Source of the DNA: Solibacillus faecavium
GTDB taxonomy: Bacteria > Bacillota > Bacilli > Bacillales_A > Planococcaceae
Assembly (NCBI RefSeq): GCF_014836905.1
Contig: NZ_JACSPZ010000003.1
Coordinates: 62,001-126,000 of the forward strand
Length of the DNA: 64,000 nt
Reading direction: 5' to 3'
A program made the translations under genes and the position numbers. The stretch's first letter is position 1; every line of letters starts with the position of its first letter. The notes beneath the pieces were generated by a model. The model searched no databases and had not been told where the DNA came from. It saw only the letters and a program-made list of their open reading frames with translations. Shown in pieces: positions 20,060-30,388 of the stretch.

Positions 20060-21586
20060 TTGGAAAATAAACGTTTAAAAGCAAATGCATCAAATGTCGT
20101 GTCGTTTGTTCCGAATGGTGATTATTATTATAACGTAGCATTAAAAGCAATTGAGCGGGATGAAATGGATAAAGCCTATAAGTTTATTAAGCGCGCAGCG
20201 GATTTAAGTCCGGATGACGCGCACGTGTTATTGCAATATGGCATTTTAGAAATGGAATTGCAAAACTTTGAACATGCTTATGAATTGATCCATACCGCTT
20301 ATAGTTTAGAGCCGGATGAATCCGAAATTATATTTATGATGGCAGAAGTTTCAGGCTGTATCGGACATATTGCGGATGCACAAAAGTACGCAGCCCGCTA
20401 TTTGGAAATGGAACCTAATGGTGCTTACTTAGAGGATGCTTCTGAAATATTGGAATTTGTCGACTATGTAGGCGAAGAGATAGATGATATGGACGAATTT
20501 GAAGGGGCGAAACATGTAGCGCAGGAAAAAGCTCGTCGTCACATGGAACAAGGGGATTTCCAGGCTGCAATTGAAATGTTGGAGCAAATAATTGAGGAAT
20601 ACCCGGACCTTTGGAATGCTTATAATAACTTAGCGTTAGCCTATTTTTATATTGGCGATGCTGAACAGGCGCGCGCACTTTTACATAAAGTGCTGCGTGA
20701 AAATACAGGGAATCTCCATGCAATGTGTAACTTAGCAGTGTTTGCCTATTATGAGAGAAACACGGAAGAGCTTGAGAATCTCCTTTCAATATTAAAGAAA
20801 ATACAACCTTTTGAATGGGATAATCGCTATAAGCTAGGTGCAACTTTAGCATTGATCGGTCAATATGATGAAGCATATAAATGGCTGCGTTCAATGAGTA
20901 AAAAGGGATATGAAGGGGATCCAGGCTTTTATTTTTGGCTCGCCCAATCAGCCTACTTTACAGGACATGAAGCAGTAGCCAATGAATCATGGAAATTGCT
21001 GATTCAGTTGGACCCTTCAAAAGAAGGTATGGAGCCATGGAGAAGTAATGAAGGAACGATTTTCGGTAATTCGGCTGAAAATCATCGGGAATTCATTGTT
21101 CGCCAATTATCGGATGAACATGAATCAAGCCGGTTATTCGGACTTTTCCTATTAAAGCGTTCTGCGTATAAGCAGGAAATTGTAGCACATCCTACTATTT
21201 TAAATGTTGATAGCTTTTCGGACTTGGAAAAACTATGTCTGGCTTATGCCCTTGAATATGATTTCGATAAAAAAAGTAATGAGGAAAAGCACTTTTTACG
21301 TTTTATGGAAGTGGCGGAACTTATTACAGAAAAAAATGAATCGATTTCACTTGAAGTAGCACAAATATTAAGCACGTGGTTTGCACTAGGCGAAATCGCT
21401 TTCCAGCAAGGGTATGCGTTTAAAAATAGTGCTGCATTGGCTGCTGCGGTTGAATATTCATATAACATCGCACTTGAGAAAAAGGTAACGAAAAAGGCGA
21501 TTGCAGGGAAATACGGTATTACAACTGCAACATTAACGAAGTATAGTGATGAATTGTATGAATTCATACCGGCTGACTTTGAATAG
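20060..21586 (+). CDS. TPR repeat protein (YvcD-like)
   Basis: Cytosolic 508-residue protein with tandem tetratricopeptide repeats across roughly residues 15-290 (AIERDEMDKAYKFIKRAADLSPDDA, NAYNNLALAYFYIGDAEQARALL and others). The C-terminus ends KKAIAGKYGITTATLTKYSDELYEF, a small helix-turn-helix-like tail. Start is TTG at 20060, with GGAGG 8 nt upstream; the short upstream frame (19842-20078) has no ribosome site. It lies between his and trxB, as in Bacillus. Role unknown; scaffold by inference. Confidence 0.85.
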   Translation: MENKRLKANASNVVSFVPNGDYYYNVALKAIERDEMDKAYKFIKRAADLSPDDAHVLLQYGILEMELQNFEHAYELIHTAYSLEPDESEIIFMMAEVSGCIGHIADAQKYAARYLEMEPNGAYLEDASEILEFVDYVGEEIDDMDEFEGAKHVAQEKARRHMEQGDFQAAIEMLEQIIEEYPDLWNAYNNLALAYFYIGDAEQARALLHKVLRENTGNLHAMCNLAVFAYYERNTEELENLLSILKKIQPFEWDNRYKLGATLALIGQYDEAYKWLRSMSKKGYEGDPGFYFWLAQSAYFTGHEAVANESWKLLIQLDPSKEGMEPWRSNEGTIFGNSAENHREFIVRQLSDEHESSRLFGLFLLKRSAYKQEIVAHPTILNVDSFSDLEKLCLAYALEYDFDKKSNEEKHFLRFMEVAELITEKNESISLEVAQILSTWFALGEIAFQQGYAFKNSAALAAAVEYSYNIALEKKVTKKAIAGKYGITTATLTKYSDELYEFIPADFE

Positions 21587-21627
21587 GGCAGTATAGTTGT
21601 ATTTATCTAAGCAATCTTATACGATAA

Positions 21628-22608
<981 letters not shown>

Positions 22609-22697
22609 ATCCTTAACATAAATGTAATCATCTCGTTACAAAATAAGGGTATACTAAAAGTAGAATTTGTTTTAACCCCCTTATATTTTTATCCTTA

Positions 22698-22737
22698 GGT
22701 TGTTTCAAGCGCGATCTGCGCTGAAACAACCTCTTTT
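22698..22737 (+). terminator. Strong intrinsic terminator in trxB-nudix gap
   Basis: GGTTGTTTCA (22698-22707) with TGAAACAACC (22722-22731), inner GCGC/GCGC pairing, then TCTTTTT. The 350-bp gap 22609-22958 holds this, a candidate promoter and nothing else I can see. Confidence 0.88.
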
Positions 22738-22804
22738 TGTGCGGAATTATAAATACTCAGCCCTCAATCCTTTATTTACTAATGGGACAAATGGTACGAG
22801 TACT

Positions 22805-22833
22805 TTTACGTAATGCCTGGGACAAGGTATAAT
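22805..22833 (+). promoter_or_regulatory. Candidate promoter of the nudix-rapZ-yvcK-whiA operon
   Basis: TTTACG (22805-22810), 17-bp spacer, TATAAT (22828-22833). Confidence 0.45.
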
Positions 22834-22958
22834 AGAAATATAAGCATTAGGAAAAGAAATTTAGCGTACAATAGCGTGAGAGACTATCTGTACTTTATGT
22901 GGATTACCTTGAAAGTCATAAATTAATATCCACAAATGAAAGAATTGAGGTGTTACGT

Positions 22959-23429
22959 ATGCAACGTATTACAAATTTACTCGCAATAAAGGATGGCAAA
23001 GTGCTGTTGCTCCAAAAACCGAGAAGAGGTTGGTTTGTTGCACCAGGCGGCAAAATGGAGCTTGGAGAGTCCATCTATGAATCGGCTGTTCGCGAATTTC
23101 AGGAAGAAACGAATTTAAAACCTAAAAACGTTCATTTAAAAGGCATTTATACTATGGTCATAAAAAATGGTGATACAGTCGTAGATGAATGGATGCTCTA
23201 TACATTTATTGCAACAGATGTTGAAGGAACACCGTTTGTGGAAACACGTGAAGGCATTTTGGACTGGTATCCAGTAGAGCAATTAAACGACCTTCCGATG
23301 GCAGCAGGTGACCGCACAAATTTATTATTTGCAACAGCAAATCAAGGAATGCAATATGGTACATTTGAATATACAGAAGATTTTGAGCTATTAAGTGAAA
23401 CCATTCAACACTCGATAGAACAAAACTAG
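22959..23429 (+). CDS. NUDIX hydrolase (YvcI-like, 8-oxo-dGTP diphosphatase type)
   Basis: Nucleotide-sanitising MutT-type hydrolase. The Nudix box is readable as [24 protein letters not shown] (residues given discontinuously: G-x5-E-x7-REFQEE). ATG at 22959 is chosen because GAGGTG (22947-22952) lies 6 nt upstream, giving 156 residues; an in-frame start at 22899 lacks a ribosome site. It heads the rapZ-yvcK-whiA cluster, as yvcI does in Bacillus. Substrate is inferred from the family. Confidence 0.88.
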   Translation: MQRITNLLAIKDGKVLLLQKPRRGWFVAPGGKMELGESIYESAVREFQEETNLKPKNVHLKGIYTMVIKNGDTVVDEWMLYTFIATDVEGTPFVETREGILDWYPVEQLNDLPMAAGDRTNLLFATANQGMQYGTFEYTEDFELLSETIQHSIEQN

Positions 23430-23443
23430 AGGAGATGAAACAA

Positions 23444-24325
23444 GTGGGTAGTTCGAGCTTTACACATGAGTTAGTTATTATTACAGGAATGTCAGGGGCG
23501 GGCAAAACGGTCGCAGTTCAAAGCTTTGAAGATTTAGGCTATTACTGTGTTGATAATTTACCACCGGAACTTTTGACTACTTTTTTAGCACTAATGAAAG
23601 ATTCCGAAAAGAAAATTTCACGTATCGCGGTCGTAATGGATTTACGTGGGAGAGAATTTTTTGGGTCGTTAATTGAATCGCTCGATGCATTAATGAATGA
23701 AGAGGACATTTTACTCCGGATTTTATTTTTAGAGTCCGACGATGCCACTTTAGTTCGACGCTATAAAGAATCTCGTCGTTCACACCCACTTGCAACACAA
23801 GGTTTACCATTGGAAGGGATTCAACAGGAACGGGAATTGCTTTCAGAGGTAAAAGGCCGTGCAAAAACAATTGTAAACACATCCAAGCTGAAACCCCGGG
23901 AATTACGCGAACGCATTGCACAGGAATTTTCAAATATGAGCAGCCCAACTTTTTCACTTAACATTATGTCATTTGGCTTTAAGCATGGCTTACCGATCGA
24001 TGCTGATTTAGTTTTTGATGTACGTTTTTTGAAAAATCCTTATTATGTTGAGGAATTGCGTCATAAAACCGGACTTCAGACAGAGGTTTCTTCCTATGTG
24101 CTTGCAACAGAAGAAACACAGCAGCTCATTGCCAAGTTAACGGACTTGTTTACATTTATGATTCCGCATTACCGTAGTGAAGGAAAGTCGCAGTTAGTAA
24201 TCGCATTTGGCTGTACTGGTGGACAACATCGCTCGGTAACGCTCGCTGAATACTTTGGCAAACTGTTAGCAAAAAATGATCAAGTCATCATTTCACATAG
24301 AGATATCAATCATAGAAAGGATTGA
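23444..24325 (+). CDS. rapZ: RNase adapter/nucleotide-binding protein RapZ (YvcJ)
   Basis: P-loop protein of the RapZ/YvcJ family, hydrolysing nucleotides and, in other bacteria, guiding RNA processing or competence. Walker [11 protein letters not shown] near the N-terminus, Walker B-like [10 protein letters not shown] and the C-terminal RapZ motifs [10 protein letters not shown] and [15 protein letters not shown] at 23444 is preferred (293 residues), because GGAG abuts the upstream ATG at 23435 but is 9 nt from the GTG. Starts soon after the nudix gene; yvcK follows 4 bp later. Confidence 0.94.
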   Translation: MGSSSFTHELVIITGMSGAGKTVAVQSFEDLGYYCVDNLPPELLTTFLALMKDSEKKISRIAVVMDLRGREFFGSLIESLDALMNEEDILLRILFLESDDATLVRRYKESRRSHPLATQGLPLEGIQQERELLSEVKGRAKTIVNTSKLKPRELRERIAQEFSNMSSPTFSLNIMSFGFKHGLPIDADLVFDVRFLKNPYYVEELRHKTGLQTEVSSYVLATEETQQLIAKLTDLFTFMIPHYRSEGKSQLVIAFGCTGGQHRSVTLAEYFGKLLAKNDQVIISHRDINHRKD

Positions 24326-24329
24326 TTAA

Positions 24330-25304
24330 ATGAAGAAAAAGAGAACACGTATCGTCGTAATCGGTGGAGGCACGGGGCTTTCTACGATATTACGAGGTTT
24401 AAAACAGCATCCTTTTGATATTACAGCCATCGTTACGGTAGCAGATGACGGTGGCTCTTCTGGGCGTTTACGAGATGACTATGATATTCCGCCTCCAGGG
24501 GATGTCCGGAATGTGATTGCAGCATTGTCGGATGTAGAGCCTTTAGTTGAGCAAATGTTTCAATATCGCTTTTCACAATCCAATGACCTTGACGGACATT
24601 CTTTAGGCAATTTAATGTTAACAGCTTTAACGGAAATTACAGGTGATTTTAACCATGCCATTGCAGAAATGAGTAAAGTTCTGAATGTGCACGGAAAAGT
24701 CATTCCTGCTGCAAATAAAAAAGTGACATTACATGCTGAATTAATGGATGGTTCAGACGTTATCGGGGAATCGAAAATCCCGTCTGGCCATGCACCAATT
24801 AAGCGTGTGTATTTAGAGCCGAGCAATTTAAAACCGTTGCCAGCTGCTGTTCACGCAATTGAACGCGCGGATTTTATTTTGATTGGACCAGGCAGTCTTT
24901 ATACGAGCATCATTCCGAACTTATTAGTTAAAGGAATTGGCCAGGCGGTAATTCGAGCAAAAGGTGAGAAAATCTATATTGCTAATTTAATGACCCAGCA
25001 AGGTGAGACAGGTCAATATACAGCCTCACAGCATATTGAGGCCATTCATGCGCATGTAGGCGAACCGTTCATTCAATCGATACTGATTAATGAAAAAGAG
25101 CTTCCGTCGTCAATTTATGAAAACTATCGTGAAGAAAATGCCGAGCCCGTAAAATTTGATATAGATAGAATAAAAGAGATGGGCATTAATATTATTCAAA
25201 AGGAAATTGCACTTATCCAAAATGGAACAGTACGTCATGATGCAAGTAATTTAGCGGATTGGCTGTGTGAATATACAATACTAAAACAACAAACAATGCA
25301 GTAA
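24330..25304 (+). CDS. yvcK: YvcK family gluconeogenesis/cell-shape factor
   Basis: CofD-like protein needed in Bacillus for growth on gluconeogenic carbon and for cell shape, binding UDP-sugars. 324 residues; N-terminal VIGGGTGLSTILRGLK, TVADDGGSSGRLR, PPPGDVRN, GHSLGNLMLTAL and IGPGSLYTSIIPNLLV are family motifs. Co-transcribed with rapZ and whiA. Confidence 0.95.
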   Translation: MKKKRTRIVVIGGGTGLSTILRGLKQHPFDITAIVTVADDGGSSGRLRDDYDIPPPGDVRNVIAALSDVEPLVEQMFQYRFSQSNDLDGHSLGNLMLTALTEITGDFNHAIAEMSKVLNVHGKVIPAANKKVTLHAELMDGSDVIGESKIPSGHAPIKRVYLEPSNLKPLPAAVHAIERADFILIGPGSLYTSIIPNLLVKGIGQAVIRAKGEKIYIANLMTQQGETGQYTASQHIEAIHAHVGEPFIQSILINEKELPSSIYENYREENAEPVKFDIDRIKEMGINIIQKEIALIQNGTVRHDASNLADWLCEYTILKQQTMQ

Positions 25305-25352
25305 TATTACTTGTAATCACTACATAGTTTGCTAGGAAAGGGGGAGCACATA

Positions 25353-26294
25353 ATGTCATTTGCATCTGAAACAAAAAAGGAACTGACACAGGTTGAAGCG
25401 GATGACAGTTGTTTGAAGGCTGAAGTATCCGCCCTTATACGAATGAATGGTTCGTTAAGCTTTGCGAATCGTCAAATAAGCTTAGATGTTCAAACAGAGA
25501 ATGCAGCTATAGCACGTCGACTATATATCATTGTAAAAAGGCTCTATCCATATAATGTAGAGCTTCTTGTTCGAAAAAAAATGCGCCTGAAAAAGAATAA
25601 TGTGTACATATGCCGTGTTCGGGAAGGTGCCCGTGAAATATTGGATGATTTAGAAATTGTATCGAATTCTTTTGAATTTAATCATACGATTTCAAAATCG
25701 ATCATTCCGCGAAACAGTGAGCGCCGTGCCTATTTACGCGGGGCATTTTTAGCAGGCGGATCAGTTAATAATCCGGAGACTTCCTCTTATCATTTGGAAA
25801 TCTATTCTTTATATAAGGAGCACGGGGAAGCGTTGGCACAGCTGATGAATCGCTATGATCTCAATGCAAAAACAATCGAACGAAAAAAAGGCTATGTTAC
25901 TTATTTAAAAGAAGCAGAAAAAATTTCGGATTTTATGAATTTAGTCGGTGCTGTACAGGCTATGCTAAAGTTTGAAGATGTCCGTATCATTAGAGATATG
26001 CGCAACAGTGTAAACCGAATCGTAAACTGTGAAACGGCTAATTTGAATAAAACAATTGGTGCGGCACTGCGGCAGGTTGAAAATATCCGCTATATTGATA
26101 ATGCAGTGGGACTTGATCAATTACCCGAAAAACTACGAGAGATTGCCCGACTTCGAGTCGAATATCAGGACGTCACATTAAAAGAGCTTGGAGAGATGGT
26201 CTCAACAGGTGTTGTTAGTAAGTCAGGCGTTAATCATCGTTTACGTAAAATTGATGATATAGCGGAGGCCCTCAGACGTGGTGAAAAAATTTAG
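25353..26294 (+). CDS. whiA: DNA-binding protein WhiA
   Basis: Homing-endonuclease-like regulator linked to cell division and chromosome segregation. 313 residues; LAGLIDADG-like core ([25 protein letters not shown], read discontinuously), then a C-terminal WhiA HTH ([25 protein letters not shown]). ATG at 25353 follows AAAGGGGGAG; the ORF extends 24 bp upstream without a better site. Confidence 0.95.
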   Translation: MSFASETKKELTQVEADDSCLKAEVSALIRMNGSLSFANRQISLDVQTENAAIARRLYIIVKRLYPYNVELLVRKKMRLKKNNVYICRVREGAREILDDLEIVSNSFEFNHTISKSIIPRNSERRAYLRGAFLAGGSVNNPETSSYHLEIYSLYKEHGEALAQLMNRYDLNAKTIERKKGYVTYLKEAEKISDFMNLVGAVQAMLKFEDVRIIRDMRNSVNRIVNCETANLNKTIGAALRQVENIRYIDNAVGLDQLPEKLREIARLRVEYQDVTLKELGEMVSTGVVSKSGVNHRLRKIDDIAEALRRGEKI

Positions 26295-26473
26295 TGGCAT
26301 TGGCTACGTAGAATTTTGGAATGAAACTTACGATTTAAGTACATTTATGCTAATGTATAGGTAATAATGGTAACGATTTCATGTGTACCGGAATCTATTA
26401 TTGTTCTTTTCGAATAATTCCGATAAGATAGATAAAAGTAGCGATGAACGGTTGTGAAAGGGAGTATATCAAG

Positions 26474-26731
26474 ATGATCGAAAAACAAGTAGAAGTAAAG
26501 CTGAAATCCGGCTTACAGGCAAGACAAGCTGCATTATTCGTACAAGAAGCAAATCGTTTTAAAGCAGACGTTTTTTTACAAAAGGATACGAAAAAAGTTA
26601 ATGCAAAGTCGATCATGGGGATTATGAGCTTAGCTGTGGCTAAAGGTACAGTTGTCACATTATGTGCTGATGGTCACGATGAAGAAAAAGCCATTAATGC
26701 TCTCCAGCTTTTAATCGAAAAAGCAAACTAA
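26474..26731 (+). CDS. crh: Catabolite repression HPr-like protein Crh
   Basis: 85-residue HPr paralogue that acts with CcpA after HprK phosphorylates Ser46. The position of HPr's His15 is Gln in GLQARQAALFV, so it cannot take part in PTS phosphotransfer; the Ser46 region is NAKSIMGIMSL. That Gln separates Crh from HPr. ATG at 26474 follows AAAGGGAG. It lies after whiA, as in Bacillus. Confidence 0.94.
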   Translation: MIEKQVEVKLKSGLQARQAALFVQEANRFKADVFLQKDTKKVNAKSIMGIMSLAVAKGTVVTLCADGHDEEKAINALQLLIEKAN

Positions 26732-26736
26732 CTTGA

Positions 26737-26782
26737 AAAGCACAACCAATTCACAGGATGAACGGGTTGTGCTTTATTTTTT
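26737..26782 (+). terminator. Intrinsic terminator after crh
   Basis: Perfect 11-bp stem AAAGCACAACC (26737-26747) with GGTTGTGCTTT (26765-26775), then a T-rich run. Confidence 0.88.
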
Positions 26783-26791
26783 TGTGGGCGA

Positions 26792-26940
26792 GTGGCGATT
26801 ATCTGGAGGTGACTGACGATTATCTGGGGGACTGACGATTATCCGGAGAAGAGTGACGGTTATCTGGAGTGGAGTGGCGATTATCAGATTATAAGTGGCG
26901 AATAACCATACCTTTGTGGCGATTAAGCAGTGCGAGGGAC
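26792..26940 (+). repeat. 21-bp degenerate tandem repeat array A
   Basis: Seven units with an 8-bp core CGATTATC (or close variants) starting at 26796, 26817, 26836, 26857, 26878, 26899 and 26920. Steps are 21, 19, 21, 21, 21 and 21 bp. First five units share about GTGRCGATTATCTGGAG. It begins about 10 bp after the crh terminator and fills the convergent gap with clpP. Confidence 0.85.
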
Positions 26941-26950
26941 CTGGAAAAAT

Positions 26951-26980
26951 AAAAAGCACACAGGATTAACGCCTGCATGC
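26951..26980 (-). terminator. Intrinsic terminator of clpP
   Basis: On the minus strand GCATGCAGG pairs with CCTGTGTGC (26972-26980 and 26956-26964, two G-U pairs), then TTTTTATTTTT. Confidence 0.75.
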
Positions 26981-26991
26981 TTCATCGTACA

Positions 26992-27585
26992 TTATTTATT
27001 TAATTGGTTACGCTCATAGATTTTGTCGATAAGACCGTAATCTAATGCTTGCTTTGCAGTCATGAAGTTATCACGATCTGTGTCGCGCGCTAATGTTTCG
27101 TATTCTTGGCCAGTGTTTTCAGCCATAATGCGGTTTAATTTTTCGCGTAAATGTAAAATACGTTTTGCTGCGATTTCGATTTCAGTTGCTTGACCTTGTG
27201 CACCGCCAAGTGGTTGGTGAATCATTACTTCTGCGTTTGGTAATGCAATACGCTTACCTTTTGCACCAGCAGAAAGTAAGAAAGCACCCATTGATGCTGC
27301 CATACCGATACAAATTGTTGAAACGTCCGGCTTGATGAAGTTCATCGTATCATAAATAGCCATACCCGATGTGATAGAACCACCTGGTGAGTTGATGTAT
27401 AGGTAGATATCTTTATCTGGATCTTCTGCTTCTAAAAACAGTAGCTGTGCAACGATTGAGTTTGCAACGTTGTCGTCAATTCCGCTACCTAATAAGATGA
27501 TGCGGTCTTTTAATAAACGTGAATAAATGTCATATGCACGTTCCCCGCGATTTGTTTGTTCAATAACTGTAGGAATTAAGTTCAT
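26992..27585 (-). CDS. clpP: ATP-dependent Clp protease proteolytic subunit
   Basis: Serine protease chamber that degrades proteins fed by ClpX/ClpC. 197 residues; triad Ser98 (GMAASMG), His123 (MIHQPLGG) and Asp172 (DTDRDNFM), plus [27 protein letters not shown] just upstream. Monocistronic, with tRNA-Arg behind its promoter as in Bacillus. Confidence 0.98.
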   Translation of the reverse strand: MNLIPTVIEQTNRGERAYDIYSRLLKDRIILLGSGIDDNVANSIVAQLLFLEAEDPDKDIYLYINSPGGSITSGMAIYDTMNFIKPDVSTICIGMAASMGAFLLSAGAKGKRIALPNAEVMIHQPLGGAQGQATEIEIAAKRILHLREKLNRIMAENTGQEYETLARDTDRDNFMTAKQALDYGLIDKIYERNQLNK

Positions 27586-27662
27586 TGAATAATCCTCCCT
27601 TTGTTAAAGCTTTTATTCGCATTCTTATGCTGAAAAATGGAAATCATTTCAGCTGTAAACCT

Positions 27663-27692
27663 ATCATACACGTATTAGTCAGTTATGGTCAA
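27663..27692 (-). promoter_or_regulatory. clpP promoter with possible CtsR half-site
   Basis: On the minus strand TTGACC (27687-27692), 18-bp spacer, TATGAT (27663-27668). The -35 overlaps GGTCAAA on the plus strand (27687-27693), one half of a CtsR operator; a clear second half is not seen. Confidence 0.5.
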
Positions 27693-27782
27693 ATATAAAC
27701 TCTGACTTTTGCTATTGAAAATCTGGCGTACCATCTGTATAATGGGAAAAGTTGAACATATACTTATTTTACTTATTAATAT

Positions 27783-27854
27783 GTCCTCGTGGTGTAATGG
27801 ATAACACTTCAGATTCCGGTTCTGAGGCTGGGGGTTCGATTCCCTCCGAGGGCG
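27783..27854 (+). tRNA. tRNA-Arg (anticodon CCG)
   Basis: 72-nt cloverleaf: acceptor GTCCTCG pairs with CGAGGGC, D-arm GGTGTAATGGATAACAC, anticodon stem TCAGA/TCTGA with loop TTCCGGT (anticodon CCG), T-arm GGGGGTTCGATTCCCTC. CCA is not encoded. Lies beside clpP, as trnQ-Arg does in Bacillus. Confidence 0.96.
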
Positions 27855-28140
27855 TCTTTTTTATTTGCGAATAATTAAGTATTAGCGTTCTTTAATAGGA
27901 TGATAAGTATTTTAATTCCATTATTTAACATTCGTTTTAGGCACTATACTATAAATTTCCGAATTCTGTATAATTTAAACGCACTTTTAAAAAATATTTA
28001 AATTCTTTAAATGAAATTTATAATTTAGACTTGAAAAAAGGAAAGATAATTAGTAAATTATTAAAGGTTATGTTCAAGCAATACTATATTATCATGTCCA
28101 ATAGGACGCCATTTTACTGTTTTCATATACTTTTCTATAC

Positions 28141-28292
28141 CAATTGTAGAAAAATAACATAATAGTTATTGCTCTACAATGGAGAATGGATTTTTTGGTA
28201 GGATAAAAGGAATCACTGTACCGATTCCTTTTATCCTTCATTCATTCTTAAACCAAGACTACTTTCGGGATTCCCGTGAAGTAGTCTTTTTT
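28141..28292 (+). other. Three successive hairpins, the last terminator-like
   Basis: Hairpin 1: TTGTAGA and AATAAC (28144-28158) pair with GTTATT and TCTACAA (28165-28179). Hairpin 2: perfect 14-bp GGATAAAAGGAATC (28201-28214) with GATTCCTTTTATCC (28223-28236). Hairpin 3: AAGACTACTT (28255-28264) with AAGTAGTCTT (28279-28288), inner GGG/CCC, then Ts. Possible small RNA or element remnant; a 71-codon frame here (28179-28394) runs through the hairpins and looks non-coding. Confidence 0.6.
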
Positions 28293-28412
28293 GTATTACA
28301 TAACGAGTGGGAGATTGAATTGCGTCAGGAGATAAATAGCGGAAGGGATTTCCGTTATTTAGAAAATAATATAAAAAATGATTCATTACCATAAGTTGGG
28401 GATGACAAAATT

Positions 28413-28437
28413 GCCGCCTCGCGATAGCGCAAGCGGC
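28413..28437 (+). other. GC-rich hairpin
   Basis: GCCGC (28413-28417) with GCGGC (28433-28437), inner CGC/GCG pairing. Confidence 0.5.
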
Positions 28438-28485
28438 TTGATTAGGTGTTTTTTACTTCACTTTATAACGAGGGCAAAATTTTGA

Positions 28486-28576
28486 GATTGGTGGGCCTCG
28501 CAAACGGCAATAAAGGCAGTGATAAAGACACGTATATCACGTGGCTTTAGCGCTGTCTTGCCGCAGCCCACCAATC
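28486..28576 (+). other. Long GC-rich inverted repeat / structured element
   Basis: Perfect 11-bp ends GATTGGTGGGC (28486-28496) and GCCCACCAATC (28566-28576). Inside, GGCAA/TTGCC and TAAAGACACGT/ACGTGGCTTTA pair, giving a near-continuous ~90-nt hairpin. No coding frame. The whole gene-free stretch 27855-28877 otherwise is AT-rich. Confidence 0.65.
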
Positions 28577-28799
28577 AAGTGGAATTTTATTAGAAAAGTA
28601 ACCCCATGTTATGGTGATGAACCCAAATTTTAAAAAAGAGAGAATAAAAATACAGTACCCATAGTACATAGAAGATTAAAAAACAATAATGATATAACAA
28701 TTTAATGAATAAATATTAAAAGATATGCAGATTTCTTATCATTTTTGTTATAAAAATTCATCATACTGCAATAATAATCAATTTTTTAAAAATTAAATG

Positions 28800-28828
28800 T
28801 TGTATATTAATTGGGGAATTAATATAAT
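28800..28828 (+). promoter_or_regulatory. Promoter with palindromic spacer, amino-acid ABC operon
   Basis: TTGTAT (28800-28805), 17-bp spacer, TATAAT (28823-28828). The spacer is a perfect palindrome ATTAATT-GGGG-AATTAAT (28806-28823), a likely operator. Confidence 0.6.
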
Positions 28829-28877
28829 TGAACAAGATATTAATTAAAAAACTTAAAACTCCAGGAGGATATTTATA

Positions 28878-29657
28878 ATGAACGCTAGAAAATTACTTAA
28901 ATGGGCAGCCCCTTTAGCAGCAGCTTCAATGATTTTAACTGCATGTGGTGCAGATGAAAAATCATCTACAGGGGATAAAGAATATACAAAAATCGTAGCA
29001 GGTACAGAAGCAACATATGCTCCTTTTGAGTATTTAGATGATAAAGGTAATGTAGTAGGTTTAGATGCTGATATTTTAGCAGCAATTGGTGAAGAGATGG
29101 GTGTCGAAACAGAAATTAAAAATGTTGGCTGGGACTCGATGATGAGCCAAGTAACAAATGGTGAGATCGATATGGGTGCAGCAGCGATTACGATTACTGA
29201 TGAGCGTAAACAATCATATGATTTCACAGATCCATACTATGAGGCGACATTATTAATCGTGACAAAAGAAGATTCTTCAATTGAATCTTTAGAGGATATT
29301 AAAGACAAAAAAATCTCAGTACAGATTAATACAACAGGTCACAAAGCAGCACAGGATTTACAAGGCGTATCAAGTTCAAAAATTTTAGCGTATGAAAACT
29401 TTTCAATTGCACTAACAGAAGTATTAACAGGTGCTTCAGATGCGGCGATCGGTGATAATGCTGTTATTTTAGAATACTTAGAGAAAAATCCGGATTCTGG
29501 TTTAAAAGCGATCGAAGACGATTCATTTGAAAAAGATTACTTCGGTTTCATGGTGAAAAAAGGTAATACAGAGCTATTAAATATTTTAAATGAAGGTCTG
29601 GACAAAATTAAGGCTAACGGAAAATTAGCTGAAATTACAGGTACAGAAATCGAATAA
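28878..29657 (+). CDS. Polar amino-acid ABC transporter substrate-binding lipoprotein
   Basis: Extracellular binding protein of a His/Arg/Gln-type importer. Signal peptide with lipobox LTAC, then family motifs GTEATYAPFEYLDDKGNVVGLDADIL, GEIDMGAAAITITDERK and YYEATLLIV (read in parts). 259 residues. RBS AGGAGG. First gene of an operon with a permease (29687) and ATPase (30389); a paralogue follows at 31259. Which amino acid is bound cannot be told. Confidence 0.93.
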   Translation: MNARKLLKWAAPLAAASMILTACGADEKSSTGDKEYTKIVAGTEATYAPFEYLDDKGNVVGLDADILAAIGEEMGVETEIKNVGWDSMMSQVTNGEIDMGAAAITITDERKQSYDFTDPYYEATLLIVTKEDSSIESLEDIKDKKISVQINTTGHKAAQDLQGVSSSKILAYENFSIALTEVLTGASDAAIGDNAVILEYLEKNPDSGLKAIEDDSFEKDYFGFMVKKGNTELLNILNEGLDKIKANGKLAEITGTEIE

Positions 29658-29686
29658 GCTATTTTTAATTTATTGGAGGGTTTCAG

Positions 29687-30388
29687 ATGGAGTTTTTTGA
29701 TTTTTTCCGTTGGGAAATTATCTGGAACTACCGTGAGCTATATGCAAAAGGACTTTGGGCGACCATTGTTCTAACCGCATGTGGTTATATTGGTGGTATC
29801 ATTTTCGGTCTACTATTAGGGTTAGGCCAAGTTTCGAAAAGAAAATTAATTTATTGGCCGGCTAAAATTTATGTAGACGTATTCCGTGGTACACCATTGC
29901 TAGTGCAATTATTATTAATTCACTTAGCTGTTATTCCAACTATTTTTGGTTCATCACAAGGTTGGTGGGTATCGGGTATCGTAGGATTAATTTTAAATAG
30001 CGCGGCATACAATGCGGAAATTTTCCGTGCAGGAATTCAATCAATAGATAAAGGGCAAATGGAAGCAGCAAGGTCATTAGGTTTAACGCATAGTCAGGCG
30101 ATGCGCAAAGTCATTTTACCTCAAGCATTCCGTCGTATGATTCCACCACTGGGGAATGAGTTTATTGCCTTGTTAAAAGATTCATCGCTTGTAACGGTTA
30201 TTGCCGGTGCAGAAATATTATACGTGAGTAAAGTCGTTGCCGGAACGTATCAGCGTTTCTGGGAGCCATATTTATTTGCAGCGTTCTTATATCTTGTATT
30301 AACGTACGCAGTAACAAAGCTCATCGCATTTATCGAAAAGCGGGTCGATATCAATTACAACCCACGTAAGAAAAAGGAGCGCGCGTAA
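29687..30388 (+). CDS. Polar amino-acid ABC transporter permease
   Basis: Inner-membrane subunit of the HisMQ/GlnP type. 233 residues with about five helices; the N-terminal helix region TIVLTACGYIGGIIFGLLLG, FRGTPLLVQLLLIH and the EAA loop EAARSLGLTHSQAMRKVILPQAFRRMIPPLGNE (partial quotes) that contacts the ATPase. Ends one base before the ATPase gene start. Confidence 0.95.
   Translation: MEFFDFFRWEIIWNYRELYAKGLWATIVLTACGYIGGIIFGLLLGLGQVSKRKLIYWPAKIYVDVFRGTPLLVQLLLIHLAVIPTIFGSSQGWWVSGIVGLILNSAAYNAEIFRAGIQSIDKGQMEAARSLGLTHSQAMRKVILPQAFRRMIPPLGNEFIALLKDSSLVTVIAGAEILYVSKVVAGTYQRFWEPYLFAAFLYLVLTYAVTKLIAFIEKRVDINYNPRKKKERA

Noticed and set aside
19842-20078. 78-codon ORF between hisI and the TPR gene
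   Set aside because: No ribosome site; it runs into the well-supported TPR gene start.
26774-26959. Minus-strand ORF with heptad PDNRQSP-like repeats
   Set aside because: It is the translation of array A; the 19-bp step shifts the frame of the repeat and there is no ribosome site.
27687-27720. Full CtsR operator at clpP
   Set aside because: Only one GGTCAAA half is present; the tandem second half does not match.
28179-28394. 71-codon ORF
   Set aside because: It runs through a perfect hairpin and a terminator, with no ribosome site.
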